Source: Siniperca chuatsi (Eukaryota > Chordata > Actinopteri > Centrarchiformes > Sinipercidae). From it: a stretch of DNA of 64,000 nucleotides. Below the pieces are notes generated by a model, which searched no databases, was not told the origin of the DNA, and worked only from the letters and a program-made list of their open reading frames with translations. This document shows positions 1 through 12,402 of this stretch, piece by piece. Both the position numbers and the translations under genes were made by a program. The stretch covers positions 25,107,206-25,171,205 of the forward strand of contig NC_058044.1 of assembly GCF_020085105.1 (NCBI RefSeq), in the 5' to 3' direction. The first letter of the stretch is position 1, and each line of letters begins with the position of its first letter.

Positions 1-1448
1 GGCAGGATGGGTTAAGCATCTATAAGTGGCACCTGCTCCTGAACCTAAGTTAACTAGTTAACTTCATAAGTTGTCTTGTTTCAACTTTGACCGACTGCAC
101 TTGCCGCAGTTGTATGCACGAGTTTCCAATGAGGGATTATTACTGACATTTCAGTTGCGCTCACTTTTAGTTTTACCTCCAAATGAAGTGTATTAAATAA
201 TCTGGCTAAACTGTTGGCTTCTATACAACCTGTTTGATTGCCTGACTGCTCATTTCTTGCACCCTCAGACTTCATTGTTGTGATGTGTTACCCAGATCTC
301 AGTAATTACTTTGGTGAGTACAATATTATCATGACTGATAAACAAGATGGGCAAATCTGCAAATGCAACACACAAATTGTGACTGTATTATCCTTTAATA
401 CAGCGTACATTTTCTCTCTAATGAAATCATGCATTCATTTCCACCTTTTTCATAATGCATTTTGATGATTTTTTTTTAAAACAGGAACACCCTAGTGGCA
501 ATGCATCACTCTGGGAGCATTACTCATGTTTGTGTTTGACTAATACTCATTAGCAAAAGCCATGACTGAACCCTAATTCACCTGTGTTCTCTTGTCAGAT
601 AAGTACTGGTCACCTGATTATTCATACTAACACCACTATAGACTTTATCCTCAAAGACACCTTTTTGGGGTTTTCCTCCACACATTTTTGGGAATTCTCA
701 GGCCTTCTATACTTTCTTACTGTACAATTACTTGTATCCATGGCAGCAGAAGGCCATATTTTATTTGGGTGATTCTGCCCTTAAACTTAGATTTGTCCTT
801 TACAGTAATCTATCAAGGAGTGTGTGTCTGTTTACTGTACGCTCATGCATTTACCATCATTGTTGTGGTGTATGCGTTTTAAAAAAAATAGTGTTTATTT
901 CCATATTCACTACATGTTATCTCACTCAGTAACATATGAAGCAATAATATCCTTGTTCATGATAAATAGGAAATTTTTTATCATAAAGCCATGGCTCCAT
1001 ATGCTTGTTGACGGCTCCCATAAAAGTCCTCATCTTACAGAGACTGACAGTAAATCCTCCAGACAAACAGCTCCCAAGTCAAAGTGTCACCATATCTGAC
1101 TTCAGCATTTGCATGTAGAATGTGTGTGCTGCAGTAGTTCATCTTGTGTTGATAGGTTTTCCCGGTTGATCGACCGGTCATCTGGGTAGATTACATGTCT
1201 GATCTCCGCGTTGATAGATTATTGTGACCATGCAGCCTGAGCATGGTTATCTACTGGTGTCTCGTTGCTCTAACAGCCGACAGATTTGGTGTGGTGTTTA
1301 TAGATTTACCCTTGCATCGGCTGGGTATGCAGATGGGGAGGATTGACCTACTGCGACCTTGGAGAAGTGCCCTGGCGGACGACGACCTCGGGATGGGCAG
1401 GACATGCTGCAATGCAGCAGAGCAGATCAGTGGCACTGCATGCTCTCT

Positions 1449-1472
1449 CACACACACACACACACACACACA
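1449..1472. repeat. (CA)n microsatellite
   Basis: About 12 uninterrupted CA units, followed by a looser CA-rich area to about 1,800. Confidence 0.95.
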
Positions 1473-3951
1473 AACACATAAACTGCAGCTCACCAACACA
1501 CTTACAGTACATAAACGCCAATAAACAGCAAAACGTGCACAGATGCACATAAATCAATGTAAGCACACACACTCTCTTTGTCTTCCTGGATAAGCAGGCA
1601 AGGGTGTGTCTTAATCAACCTGCCGCCTGGCTGGCTGAAATGCACACACCACCCACATGGCTCTGCATATTGAACAGCACATAAACACGCACATGCTCAC
1701 ACACATTTACTTCCACACCAATTCATAAATGCAAACATGTACACTGAAGGAGAATGTTTGTAGATGTACACACAGACACACACACACGGACTACAGAGAT
1801 GTGGAAGTAACACATACTGTAAGTACATGGAAAATCTATAAACTGTCAAAATTTACAGCTTAACACATCCTGACAATAATATATACACCCATTAGATTAA
1901 ATGAATCACTCTATGCACACAGTTATACACACTAAAAATAATGTTTTTTTTTTCTTTGCACTGCAACAACAGTTACAGCTTTACAGATGAGGAAATCAAA
2001 ACAGTCACTAGATCCCCCAGACGCCCCAGCAGGGCATCCCATAGGAGGACAATATGTAACAGCAGTGCCAAGACATCTGATTTAAGTACCAGCACAGCAC
2101 AGACCCTCATTAAAGAGATTTTCTGGGGCAAATAAGTAAACCCTAATCACTCTGAGCAATCAGATCAAACCAGATCAGCCTCATATTGCTTTCACTTGTA
2201 CTATGAGTGTATTGGTAATACTTCAACCCAGTGGACGACCTAATAGACATTGTAATTGTGATGACCTTGTACTGACTTTCATTCGTTTCCTGGGGGTGTA
2301 CCCATACCTAACCTTAACCATAACAAATAGAGGCCTCACCTCAATGCTAATATTAAAGGAGAAGCCTAGTGATATTCTATAGTTTTCTCATTGTCAGCAA
2401 ATCTCACGAAAAGGATGGGCACTGTAGTTTATTTTGAGTCGAACCTGAATACATTATTCAGCTGCTGTAAATTCTCACAAGTATGTGTATTAATCCACAG
2501 CTGAAAATAGTTCCTAACAAATGCACTATTTACTCCTGTCTGAGTAATGTTTGCTAAAGAACTACAGATCCCAGCTGTTTCAGGGAATTATTTAGTCTTT
2601 TTTGGGGGGGCAGACAGGGTCGCGAAGTGGGAACATATGAGATGGACTAAGAGATTGGTTTTGGTCTTTTTTTGTTGACGGTAACAAATAGAGAACATCG
2701 TCAGTTTTATCTTGTAACCAAATCATAAATACGCACACACAATGGGGTCGGAAATCCTTAGTAGTGTAGCAGATGTTACAGCACAACTGGAAAGAGCTTG
2801 TTGTTCAGGATGTGAGGGAAGGTGATGGGTGCATAGGAAGGGCAACTGGCTGTTACAGTTCCAGTGACTTAACAGGAAATTCTTTCCCTATTGTCTGCCA
2901 GCTTGCAGGATGAGACAGGTCAACATGTGATGGTGTCATGTTTGACATGTGGTGGTCAGGATGTGTTTTTGCAAGTGTTTGATTACTTCATCATAATCTC
3001 TCTTTCCTTTTTTATCACACTTAACAAAATTGGTTTATTCTTTGCCATGCATATTCAAACAACTGATACACTGATCCTTTTTTGCCACTGCTGCTGTATG
3101 TGACTTATAGACTTTTTCCTAACCATATAATCAGCTTCACAACATGTCCAATGTGACCTTTAACTGCAGGGTCAAAGGTCAGCACACTCATGTCCAAGTC
3201 ATTTAAGCACACTGAAATGAAACCTGAACAAGTGATGCACTTTTACATAAAGAAGTATGTTTATTATTTGATATATATCATATGCATCTTCATATAATAG
3301 TTCTAATACCAGTAAGTCAAAAATAATAATCATATTATATTTATATATATATATAGATATATAGAAAACTAATCCAATAATCTACTTTTTACTTGGACTT
3401 TACTTCCTTGTAAAAAAACAACATGGAGAAACGTATAATTTTATCCCCAGCTTCAATATAGGTGCTTTAAGGGAGCAAAGAAGTTAATACAAAAAAGAAA
3501 AATTACACCTGAACATTGCATCTTATAGAACTAGAACATCTGTCAGCAGCTAGTAACGTTGACCATCTTGGTTTAAGACACAGGAAGAGGTTGTTTTTTT
3601 TTCTTTGCTAGAACATCTTTGACAAATATGTTTTTTGTTTTGTTTTTAAATTCATTTGAAATGGCTGAAAAAGTTGAAGACGATGTCAATCATGTGATCA
3701 GCTGGATTTGGAGACTGAGAGACAGAACATTAGATTACACCAGTCTCATTACACACTTTGAAGATGATGATATTGAAGATGGAGGAGTGGAGGGAGAGAG
3801 TGGAAAAACAGGGAGGGAAATAAGAGAAAGAGGGAAGAGTGTGGGAAATAATTAAGATTACAACAGCTGGGTGTAGAAAGTTTAATTGATGTGCTTCTCC
3901 ACCAGTGATCTGCATTTGTAAACAGGGAGAGTCCTAAACATCTTCTCTCAC

Positions 3952-4044
3952 CGATCCCCAGCGTCCCTCCCTTTCTCTGGGTGCTCTCCGGGAGGTAGCC
4001 GTGTCACAGTTGGCAGGGAGAAATATCCACTCTAATTCATTTAG
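3952..4044 (-). other. Candidate coding exon, possibly downstream ccdc85a
   Basis: On the minus strand, ctgctgcag is followed by 93 bases open in phase 0 and then the donor gtgagag. The 31-codon translation runs from LNELEW to the Arg-rich end RRAPREREGRWGS. From memory it faintly recalls a basic segment of the CCDC85A C-terminal half, but I cannot align it. The acceptor is mediocre and the phase does not match the upstream ccdc85a exon, which leaves one base over, so at least one more exon would be needed. It may be chance. Confidence 0.25.
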
Positions 4045-5302
4045 CTGCAGCAGTCTTCACAAGTTTTACCAACCGTACACCCCCTCCCCCAAAACTCCGG
4101 ATATGTAGAAATGAAAACATGGAGGCAGGTTGTTTCAGGGCTTTGGACACGGATGAGGCCATGGACGACAGACCATCCGGAGCCGTGGAGGGTGGGTCCA
4201 GGGGCCCTCGTGTCTATCAAGGCCAGAAAAGCAGGAGCCTAGCTGGTCAAGTTGGGGTCAAGAAGAGGCATCAAAGCTGTACAGGAATAGATGAAGAACA
4301 AGAAGAAGAGATCTTATTGTTACAGTATAACTTTTGTAGGGCATTATTGATCCTTGAATGATTTAATAAGCAGGAAAGACCAAGAGTCAAATGTACTTGA
4401 GCCACTGTATGCCTGTATGTTTAATTGGAAGTGTAGGTCGTGTTCAGTTTGGCCCCTGATTTTGATTTAGTTTTGGTCTTAATCTTTTGACGACAACGTA
4501 TATTAGTTTGAGTCAAATCGTTGGTGTTACTAATAACATTAACAATGGCTCCGGTCTACTCAAGTGTCCCAGTAAGCCATGGCAGTGTGACAGTGAGCCA
4601 GCATGCACAATGCCAGGACCCTGAAACTGAAGCACCTGCCTCCCATACCAACACAAATACTGAATTTAACCTTGAAGGTAATCTTTGTGAGGGTTCTGAC
4701 AATAATCCATCAAGTCTGCAGTTGTAAATGTTAATAAGTTGTTAATAAATGGCAACCCAAAAGATGTTTTTGGCTTGTTGAACTATTAAGCATTAGCAAA
4801 TGATTTATTAAAGTAATAATCTTGAAGATTTTCATGTAAGTAAATATCTGTTAAGTCACTATCTATCGCCGAATGAGTTAACGCAATGGTGATTGAGCCT
4901 ATGGCCCACTGATGAAATTATATTAAAGTCCTTGCATTTGCAGCATTAAGAACTAGATGTCTGTGGTGACATTACCGGGGGAAAAAAGCTGTATTAAGTT
5001 ACTAATGCAAACCGAACATTTCCTACAGCTGCAGCTTCACATTAAAAGCATTTAACTGGCGAAACACGAGTTGACTTTTATTATGAAGTAGTCACAGGAA
5101 ATGCAATGTGTTTGTCAGTGAGCTTGACACTGACCACCATCATTCATCAAAAATGCATCTACAAAACAGACAACGGCCATTTTCAACATTTTTGACAGCG
5201 GAAATATTGCAGGGAATAATGGAACAAGAAGGAGCAGTCACAGTGAGCTGTTACTGTTACCACCAGTTACTAGGTGTCGCCAAATCAACCAGGACTGAAG
5301 AC

Positions 5303-5474
<172 letters not shown>

Positions 5475-6529
5475 TGATATATTTGCTGCAAAAATCCTGC
5501 AGAAGCAAATGAAAGAGACAGAGAGTTTCAGTGATTAAGATGTTCATCACTGCAGGCTTTTGTGTTGCTTATCAGTAACAGATCTTTTGTTCCCGCCTGC
5601 GTGTCTCCACCACAGCAGAGAGCCATGGGACCTGACTTCAGTCTGCATTGTTAGCGCATCTTTGTTGCTTTTCTCTGAGCTCGCAAATCATACACTGACA
5701 TAAAGTACACTTTCTTCTTTTCCTCACCTGAGTCTCTGATATTTTTGTGGGAGTGGGCTGAAAAAGCACATTCATAGAAGGAATAATGAGGTGAAAAGAC
5801 TAATGTGAAAGAAAATGAGGAAAGCATGTTCATCCACAGGTAGAAAAAGTCACTATGTGTGGGAGAACGACCATGAGAATATGTGCGAATTATGCCTATG
5901 ATTATACATGGTTGTGTGTATGTGTGTTTGGCTAGGGAGGTGCGACTATCCTCTGAGGTATGTCTTGTCTTGCAGTCATTAAATATTAACACAGCCATCT
6001 CGCTCTCCCACTGGGGCCTGATTGAAGATGTAGGATGGCACACGGGGACAGGACAGGGTCACCTCTAACTCTGTAGTCCCACTGTAAACCCACTATGATT
6101 ACACCTGGGCTAGACCAAGCATGCAAACACATCTGGAGCTGGTACACTGGACTAACTCCGACCCTACAGTGACACAGGATCACAACAGAATATAAGTCAG
6201 AGATACTGTGTTGATCACCTAATGATTAGGAAGAGAACAGAGTGAAAATATTTCATACACTCCTGACTGAGAGATTTCTGATTGTCATTCTTTTATATAA
6301 ATCACAAATACCCTCCAACCCAACTGTTAAATGTAAATAGGTTTCGAGGCTCCAGCTAAACAAAGCACACTGTATGGTAAAATAGATTAATGGGAGCTAA
6401 TTACAGGATTATGGGCCCTTGTGGAAAGAACACACAATGACCTTCACTTGCTGTTCTTCTTCTTTCAAAGACTCTAATTAACACAAAAGAGGTTTATGAA
6501 AAAGAAACAAGGTGGAGAGGGGTTCTTAC

Positions 6530-6587
6530 CTGTCCCATAGCTTGACATTTCTACAATTGTTGGTGCAGCAGCCGGCTGATATCAAAG
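6530..6587 (-). other. Candidate short exon in the ccdc85a 3' region
   Basis: On the minus strand a pyrimidine-rich ctttctttgtcacag precedes 58 bases and a strong donor, GACAG|gtaagaac. A second acceptor at tatcag would give 46 bases. With the one-base overhang left by the last sure ccdc85a exon, the 58-base form is open (ALISAGCC...KLWDR), although the sequence is not recognisable. The splice sites are good, the protein evidence is nil. Confidence 0.22.
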
Positions 6588-6861
6588 CTGTGACAAAGAA
6601 AGAGGAAGAGAGAGGGGTAAAGAGACAGAGGAAGAGATGAGTTTTAAATGTGTTGTTTTGACAAGAGAAGAGCGCCTCATTAATCTAATTATTTAGAGCT
6701 GACATCTGTCTGTTTAGACTGCCAAAACAAAGCAAAATGACTCATTGACAAAACATGGTGATGGAGTACTACCCGTTTTTGTTATCAGTGGAAATAAACA
6801 TAAAAGGTGGTATTGGGAATGTTTTTTATTGTGTCTTTATGCTAAGGTAGGCTATTTGCCT

Positions 6862-6955
6862 CCAGGCTCTAGCTCCATACTTAATGCACAGAGATGAAAG
6901 TGGTATCAATAATCTCATCCAACTCTTGGCAAGAAAACAAATAACCGTATTTCTT
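6862..6955 (-). repeat. Partial copy of a teleost fold-back repeat
   Basis: This stretch (gctccatacttaatgcacag, then ctcttggcaag) matches the right arm of the element at 11,446-11,800 (cactgcacagacatgagag, then ctcttggcaag). Only about 95 bases remain and the outer terminus is lost. Confidence 0.6.
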
Positions 6956-8189
6956 TCTATTTGTACTGTGTGTCACATCGCATTAGACTATCATTTATCC
7001 TATTCTCCTATTAACTCAAAGCATTGCGTGACAAAAGAAACAATCTGCTGTAGCTGGGCAGGTAGATGAGCTTTTACAATTCACTGAAAGACTTAGTACA
7101 TTCAAAAGGAGCACCAGGTCCATGACCACCACTTTATATTGTCTTGTATAGAACAGCATTTACATTTTTCACATTCCCTATCATCTGTATCAATCTCTGC
7201 TGCAATGGTGCAAGTGACAGCGAGCATAGTGACAACAACCTTCACAGGGGGGCTAAATGGAAATCATAATGTACACACACGTGCACACCTTCAGGCAGAC
7301 TGTTTTATCAAGACCTTAATCTCAAATTTAAGACTAAAAGATAACGTGGAACAATAGCAGGAGACGAAGGGGCGATGACAGTAAGACATAGAAACAAGGA
7401 TTTATTTTGCTTAAGGAGTGGCAGATTAAACAGCTTTGTCCACTAAACGTTCAGTCATGCTCTCTCACACTCAGCCTGACAAGTGTAAGACATCACACTA
7501 TCGCACTCAACATTATTGTCCTTAAACACAAGGCAGGCTCTTGACTCCGTGCTGCTTTATTTGTGCTTGGCAGGAAAAAATGTTGCTGTAAAATAAAATG
7601 CTGTTAAAGCTCTTTTAAAGTACAGGACAAAGTATTTCCCTCACACTGTGGCTCTGTGAGCACATCTGGTAAGAACTTGGTTCGGCAAAGCAGTTGAAAA
7701 ATGCCTTTGCCTTAAGCGGTCCAAGCTTAATATATTTTTTTTATCCCTCTTTACCTCCTTTGCCCTTCAAAACAATTCTTTTATCTTTGCTCCCCTGCTT
7801 GATATCTCTCTCTTTCTCTTTCTCTCTCCACCAACGGTTTCTTCCCCATGAGCCTATAATCATGTTTTCAGCACATTTCCTCTCCTTGGCGCTCTAACAT
7901 CACTCATTAAAGATTCATAACGCTCTTGTGACCGCCGAGTTCTGCAAAAGATTCTAGTAGCCACATTCACGAAGTTGCCCCTTCCCTCACTCTGTTTATC
8001 TTCGGGGGGGCAAGACAGCACAGAGATATATGAAAACTCCTTTAAAGAGTCGGGGGATGCAGCGGAGGGCTGGAGGGTATTTTCATTTGGAGGTCAGGGT
8101 GTGTGGAATGGAATTGATTTCACGGCTAAAGCAGAGCTCATAGACCAGTTAGAGAGTGGCAAATACATGATCACATCTCACTTCCTCCT

Positions 8190-8616
8190 AACACACTAAC
8201 ACAAACAAAGACACAGAAAGTCTGCAGGAAGTGTAGCTGATAGCTATTTAGACGGTACATTTGAAAGCAGGACTTTGTCATGCTCTGATGAATCGATACA
8301 AATATAGAGTGGTCTAGCAATGACATCCCAGCAGTTTCTGAATGTGGTTTTGGATTGATGCCAGAAATAAAATTGGCATTTATCAATTCTAACAATGAAT
8401 GAGACAATCCTTGCAAATCAGCTCTGAATTTATGCTGGTCATAGGTACAAAATGAATACTAAGCCAAGCACCCACAATGTGATTAGTTCCAGATGTGTTC
8501 CAGATGGATTTTCATAACAAACACATGGTTGGCGTTCCCTCTGTTTTCTGAGCTCGGAGCCTTGTCTGGGACGCCCAGATTCACTTGTAAGCATGCATGA
8601 TACTTTCATTCACTGC
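8190..8616. repeat. Diverged duplicated segment, copy A
   Basis: Shares a chain of blocks in the same order with 9,070-9,452: gaagtgtagctgatagctat, gtacatttgaa, catgctctgatg, ggtctagca, ttagttccagatgtgttcca, ggttggcg, ccttgtctgggac. Insertions and deletions separate the blocks. No reading frame is kept. Confidence 0.8.
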
Positions 8617-9069
8617 AATTGAGAGCAAAGTTTGCAGTGAGCATAAGATTTACGGGGGAAATGGCTTCGCTAGGTGTGTGTTACTGCAAAGGGTGCTAGC
8701 AAGCTAATCTGCAAGCATGTTTACTTGGCTGTGTGAGCCATTAGCCAACAACGTTATCGTTGTTAAAAGACCACACTGACTGAGGGTTTGACGATGTTTG
8801 ATTTATTCTAAGAATATTGGACACATTTCAGCAAGATGAGCTTCCCTGCGTTTCTCCTTTTGCTCTATGGACTTTTACTAGTTTTCCAAGGACATCTATG
8901 TTATGGTTTTGTGCTTTTTCACTGTTGTTTTTAGCATTAGGTTATTTTAAGGTACTAGTAGACACGCTAGCAAGGCTACCGAAATAGTAGCCTTCTGACG
9001 CTGTTGGCTGTCTCCATCTGTCACCTGACCTTCACCTTGCAGGTTGCAGTGGTCCGTCAAGAGTCTCCC

Positions 9070-9452
9070 AACAGAAACAAACACACACAAAGTGTAGCAC
9101 AGGAAGTGTAGCTGATAGCTATTTAGATGGTACATTTGAATGACTGTTCATGCTCTGATGGATTCATATACACATGGAATGGTCTAGCAGTCACACCCCA
9201 GCAGTTTTTGAAAGCGTTCTGAAACAAGAATTTATTTTGGTTATATTAGTGCAAAATTAATATTAGACCCACAATACAATGTGATTAGTTCCAGATGTGT
9301 TCCAGATAATTCTTCATAATAAACACATGTCAGCAAGGCGTTGTCATCACACTGCTCTATGAAGGTTGGCGCCCCTCTATTCCTGAGCTCATTACCTTGT
9401 CTGGGACTTCCAGATCAGTTTCAAACATGCTTGATATTTTTGTCTCGTTGCA
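9070..9452. repeat. Diverged duplicated segment, copy B
   Basis: Direct-orientation partner of 8,190-8,616, about 880 bases away. Either an old tandem duplication or two insertions of one repeat family. Confidence 0.8.
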
Positions 9453-10733
9453 TTATTTTTTATGTCAGTCTGGCCGCTCTGTACATCCCAGTAGATACAC
9501 CGGTGATGCCCTACAGTTAGCTTACAGTACAGTTAGGAATCAGAGCACAAAGACAACTAGGAATGCACAGTTTAAAAAATGTCAGTAAAGAAAGACACTG
9601 CATGAAAGCCAGTGGAAACAATACAGTTTCTTGTTCAATGCATCGCGCTAACTCAGTTCTGGGTCTTAGGACTCAAACCCTGCTCAATAATAATAATTTG
9701 CTTAAATAGATTTGCTGTCTCAAGGTCGACAGTCACACACACACAGGTCACAAGATTACAAAGTGCTGTCTTGTGTTGGAGCAGTCCAGCACAGCAGGCA
9801 TGTGCCCAAATCTGAGGAATCCCATTAAAGTGAACTAGATCATTGTTTAATGAAACTTGCTCTTTCTGAATTCTAACCAGCGTCTGCGACCTCCTCAAGA
9901 AGAGTTATAAAGTGAGAAAATATACATCACACTTGGACGGTATTTGTTGATTTAGTTATGGGCAGGGTGTTAAAACCAAAATTGGATTTAATGGTATGTG
10001 AGAGATGTGTAGAGGGAAAGGGGCTCTGTGGGTCAGACCAAGAGTATATAGATAATGTGATTACTCCAGAATAATGTGGGGCCTAAGCACCCTTAAATTC
10101 CACCTCTGTACACTAGAGCTTGAGTGAAAGGCTCTAAATTTCCCCACAAAGAGATCTGTGAGATTGGCTGGGGAGAAGCTGCTCCCACACTGAATAAATC
10201 ACTGTTCCGGATAGGGAACCCTTCTTCCCTCTGCAGCCAGACACCAGTTATTAACTCTATATCATCATTCTTATAAGAGATTCAAGACCGTTTTTTTTTA
10301 CAAGATCTCTTTTGTTTCATGAAAATTGGTGAAATAAGTTTAAAAAATGATTGGAGACTGGAATCCAAACAATAAAAATAAAGCAACTCTAAAAAAAACA
10401 AAAAAACAACAACTTCTGAATGAGTGGTGTGTCTGTATAATTTGTCAAAATAAGTAATCAAGTTGTTATTGATGTCTGAATCAAGCCAGTAAACACAAGA
10501 ACCTGCTCTTCTCAGGGCTGCTCATCTCTAAATCCTCTTTGATCCATCACCCCCTTCTCCCTCCTTCTCTCAACTTACAGCATCAATGCAAGGTAATTTC
10601 ACATGGCCATTCCCTCAGATCTCCTAAAAATCTGCCACATAAATTATTCAGGCTGGATGGGCAGGAAAGCCTGTGGAGATGCATGGTAGATCAGTGACCT
10701 TCCATTTAGCTAGGAGTAAGTCAGACAATCACA

Positions 10734-10758
10734 GAGACAGACAGACAGACAGACAGTC
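10734..10758. repeat. Short (ACAG)n tract
   Basis: About six units of ACAG/GACA. Confidence 0.85.
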
Positions 10759-11445
10759 AGTAAGGCTGCCTGGCAGAATAGTTACTTGTCTTGACGTCCC
10801 TCAGGCAGCTCTGGAGTTCTGAATGCTTAATACAGAGATTATGTGTGGCCATAACACATAATCTCCACATAAACACCAAACAAAATGCAGGATATTTATG
10901 GAGTCAAGTCAGTGTTTGGTCAGTGGTTACAATGTCTCACAGAAAGCCCCAGTCTTGTGAGGCCAGACTTCAAGTTTATACCAATTCAGATCTGGGGATT
11001 TTCATCTCTTTGGTCATTTCTGCTGCACTCAAAGGTAGCACCAACATGCTGATTGGCTACATTAGCTGTCAGTCAGTGCTGGAGAGACCCTGGTGGCTTG
11101 TTTTTCTTATCTAAATCAATAAAACTACACTAAGGGTAAACTATATTATATCAAGGTGTAATTTACTGAGGCTGTTGTTTTCAAAATGGCTGCTTGAGGA
11201 TTTCCAAAGTAAATTTTTTTTGTTACATTTTCTCCAGATTGTATAATATGCATGTGATATAATACGCCGTGCAAGTCAATACTCTATTGTGAGATTGGAC
11301 AGTTTGTTACAGTAGTTAAAGTTGCAATACTGCACTGTGGTTTCAAATAGCAGTGAAAGGTAACATTTCCATTTTAATGCCCAGAAATCACTCATTGCAT
11401 CACCAAATGAACAAAAAGAGACAAGAAGGTTGGTGAGTCTATTGT

Positions 11446-11800
11446 AGGAATGGTTCCACATTTTGGGAAAAACAGTCATTCGCCTTCTTGCCGAGAATTA
11501 GAAAAGAAGGACCACTTTAATGTCTTTGTGTTAAGTATGGAGCTGGTGCCAGGAGGCGATTAGCTTAGCTTAGCATAAAGACTGAAATCAGGGGGAAACA
11601 GGTAGCCTGGCTCTGTCCAAAGTTCACAAAGCTGCCTACTAGAACCTCTAAATAAGCACTAATAAACATTGTGTCTTGTTTGACAAACAGAAATGTAAAA
11701 AAACATGGGCAATGGTACTGCACAGACATGAGAGTGTTATCAATCTAACTCTTGGCAAGAACGTAAAAAAACATCTTTCCCAAAATGTGGAACTATTCCT
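11446..11800. mobile_element. Fold-back (MITE-like) element with inverted termini
   Basis: The ends are inverted repeats: the 23 bases at 11,446-11,468 equal the reverse complement of 11,778-11,800 except for one position. Similarity continues inward for roughly 80-100 bases (ttcttgccgagaattag versus the inverted ttcttgccaagagttag). The centre contains agcttagcttagcataaaga and aaacaggtagcctggctctg, phrases I know from an abundant percomorph repeat. There is no coding capacity. A target duplication is not clear. Other copies lie at 6,862-6,955 and 56,213-56,660. Confidence 0.8.
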
Positions 11801-12324
11801 TATGAGAAACAGCTGGATTCATCAACATTACAGTGCAGGTATATTGCCTTTTTGCCCATTAGGTGTCCTTACACGCGTATTTCTCAAAAAAATTTGTTTG
11901 TTTGTTACAGACTTGCAACTTCTTTATTGCTCCTCTTTGTTTGTTTTTTTAATATATATTTTAGACTGATAAAATGGGTCTATCTTTATGGAAATCCTTC
12001 CTAGTGTTGCTTTAATGACATTTTTATTATTTAAGCTCACATTTGTTGTCACATTAGACTATGCAGAGAACAAAAATACACGAATAAGGGAGCAAAAGCT
12101 GTCATGCTGCTATAATTAATGGTAAGTGTCTTCTGACTACTATGTAAGAACTGTAATGAGGTGAGTGATGGCAGCAGGTAGGAACAGCAAATAACTTGAA
12201 GCTGTGGTTTCTGCAGTTTGGCTCGCTGTGAGGCTGAAGTAGACTGTGGAGAGATGAGAACATGAAACTCACTGAAGTAGAGCAGGATAATTGGTGCCCT
12301 GTAGGCTGATTGAGCCTACAAGGG

Positions 12325-12401
<77 letters not shown>
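12325..12401. repeat. (TG)n microsatellite
   Basis: About 38 uninterrupted TG units. It creates long spurious His/Thr and Cys/Val frames on the two strands. Confidence 0.97.

Positions 12402-12402
<1 letters not shown>

Noticed and set aside
3619-3855. 78-codon plus-strand frame with an acidic segment
   Set aside because: No splice sites, no family, and purine-rich simple sequence explains the composition.
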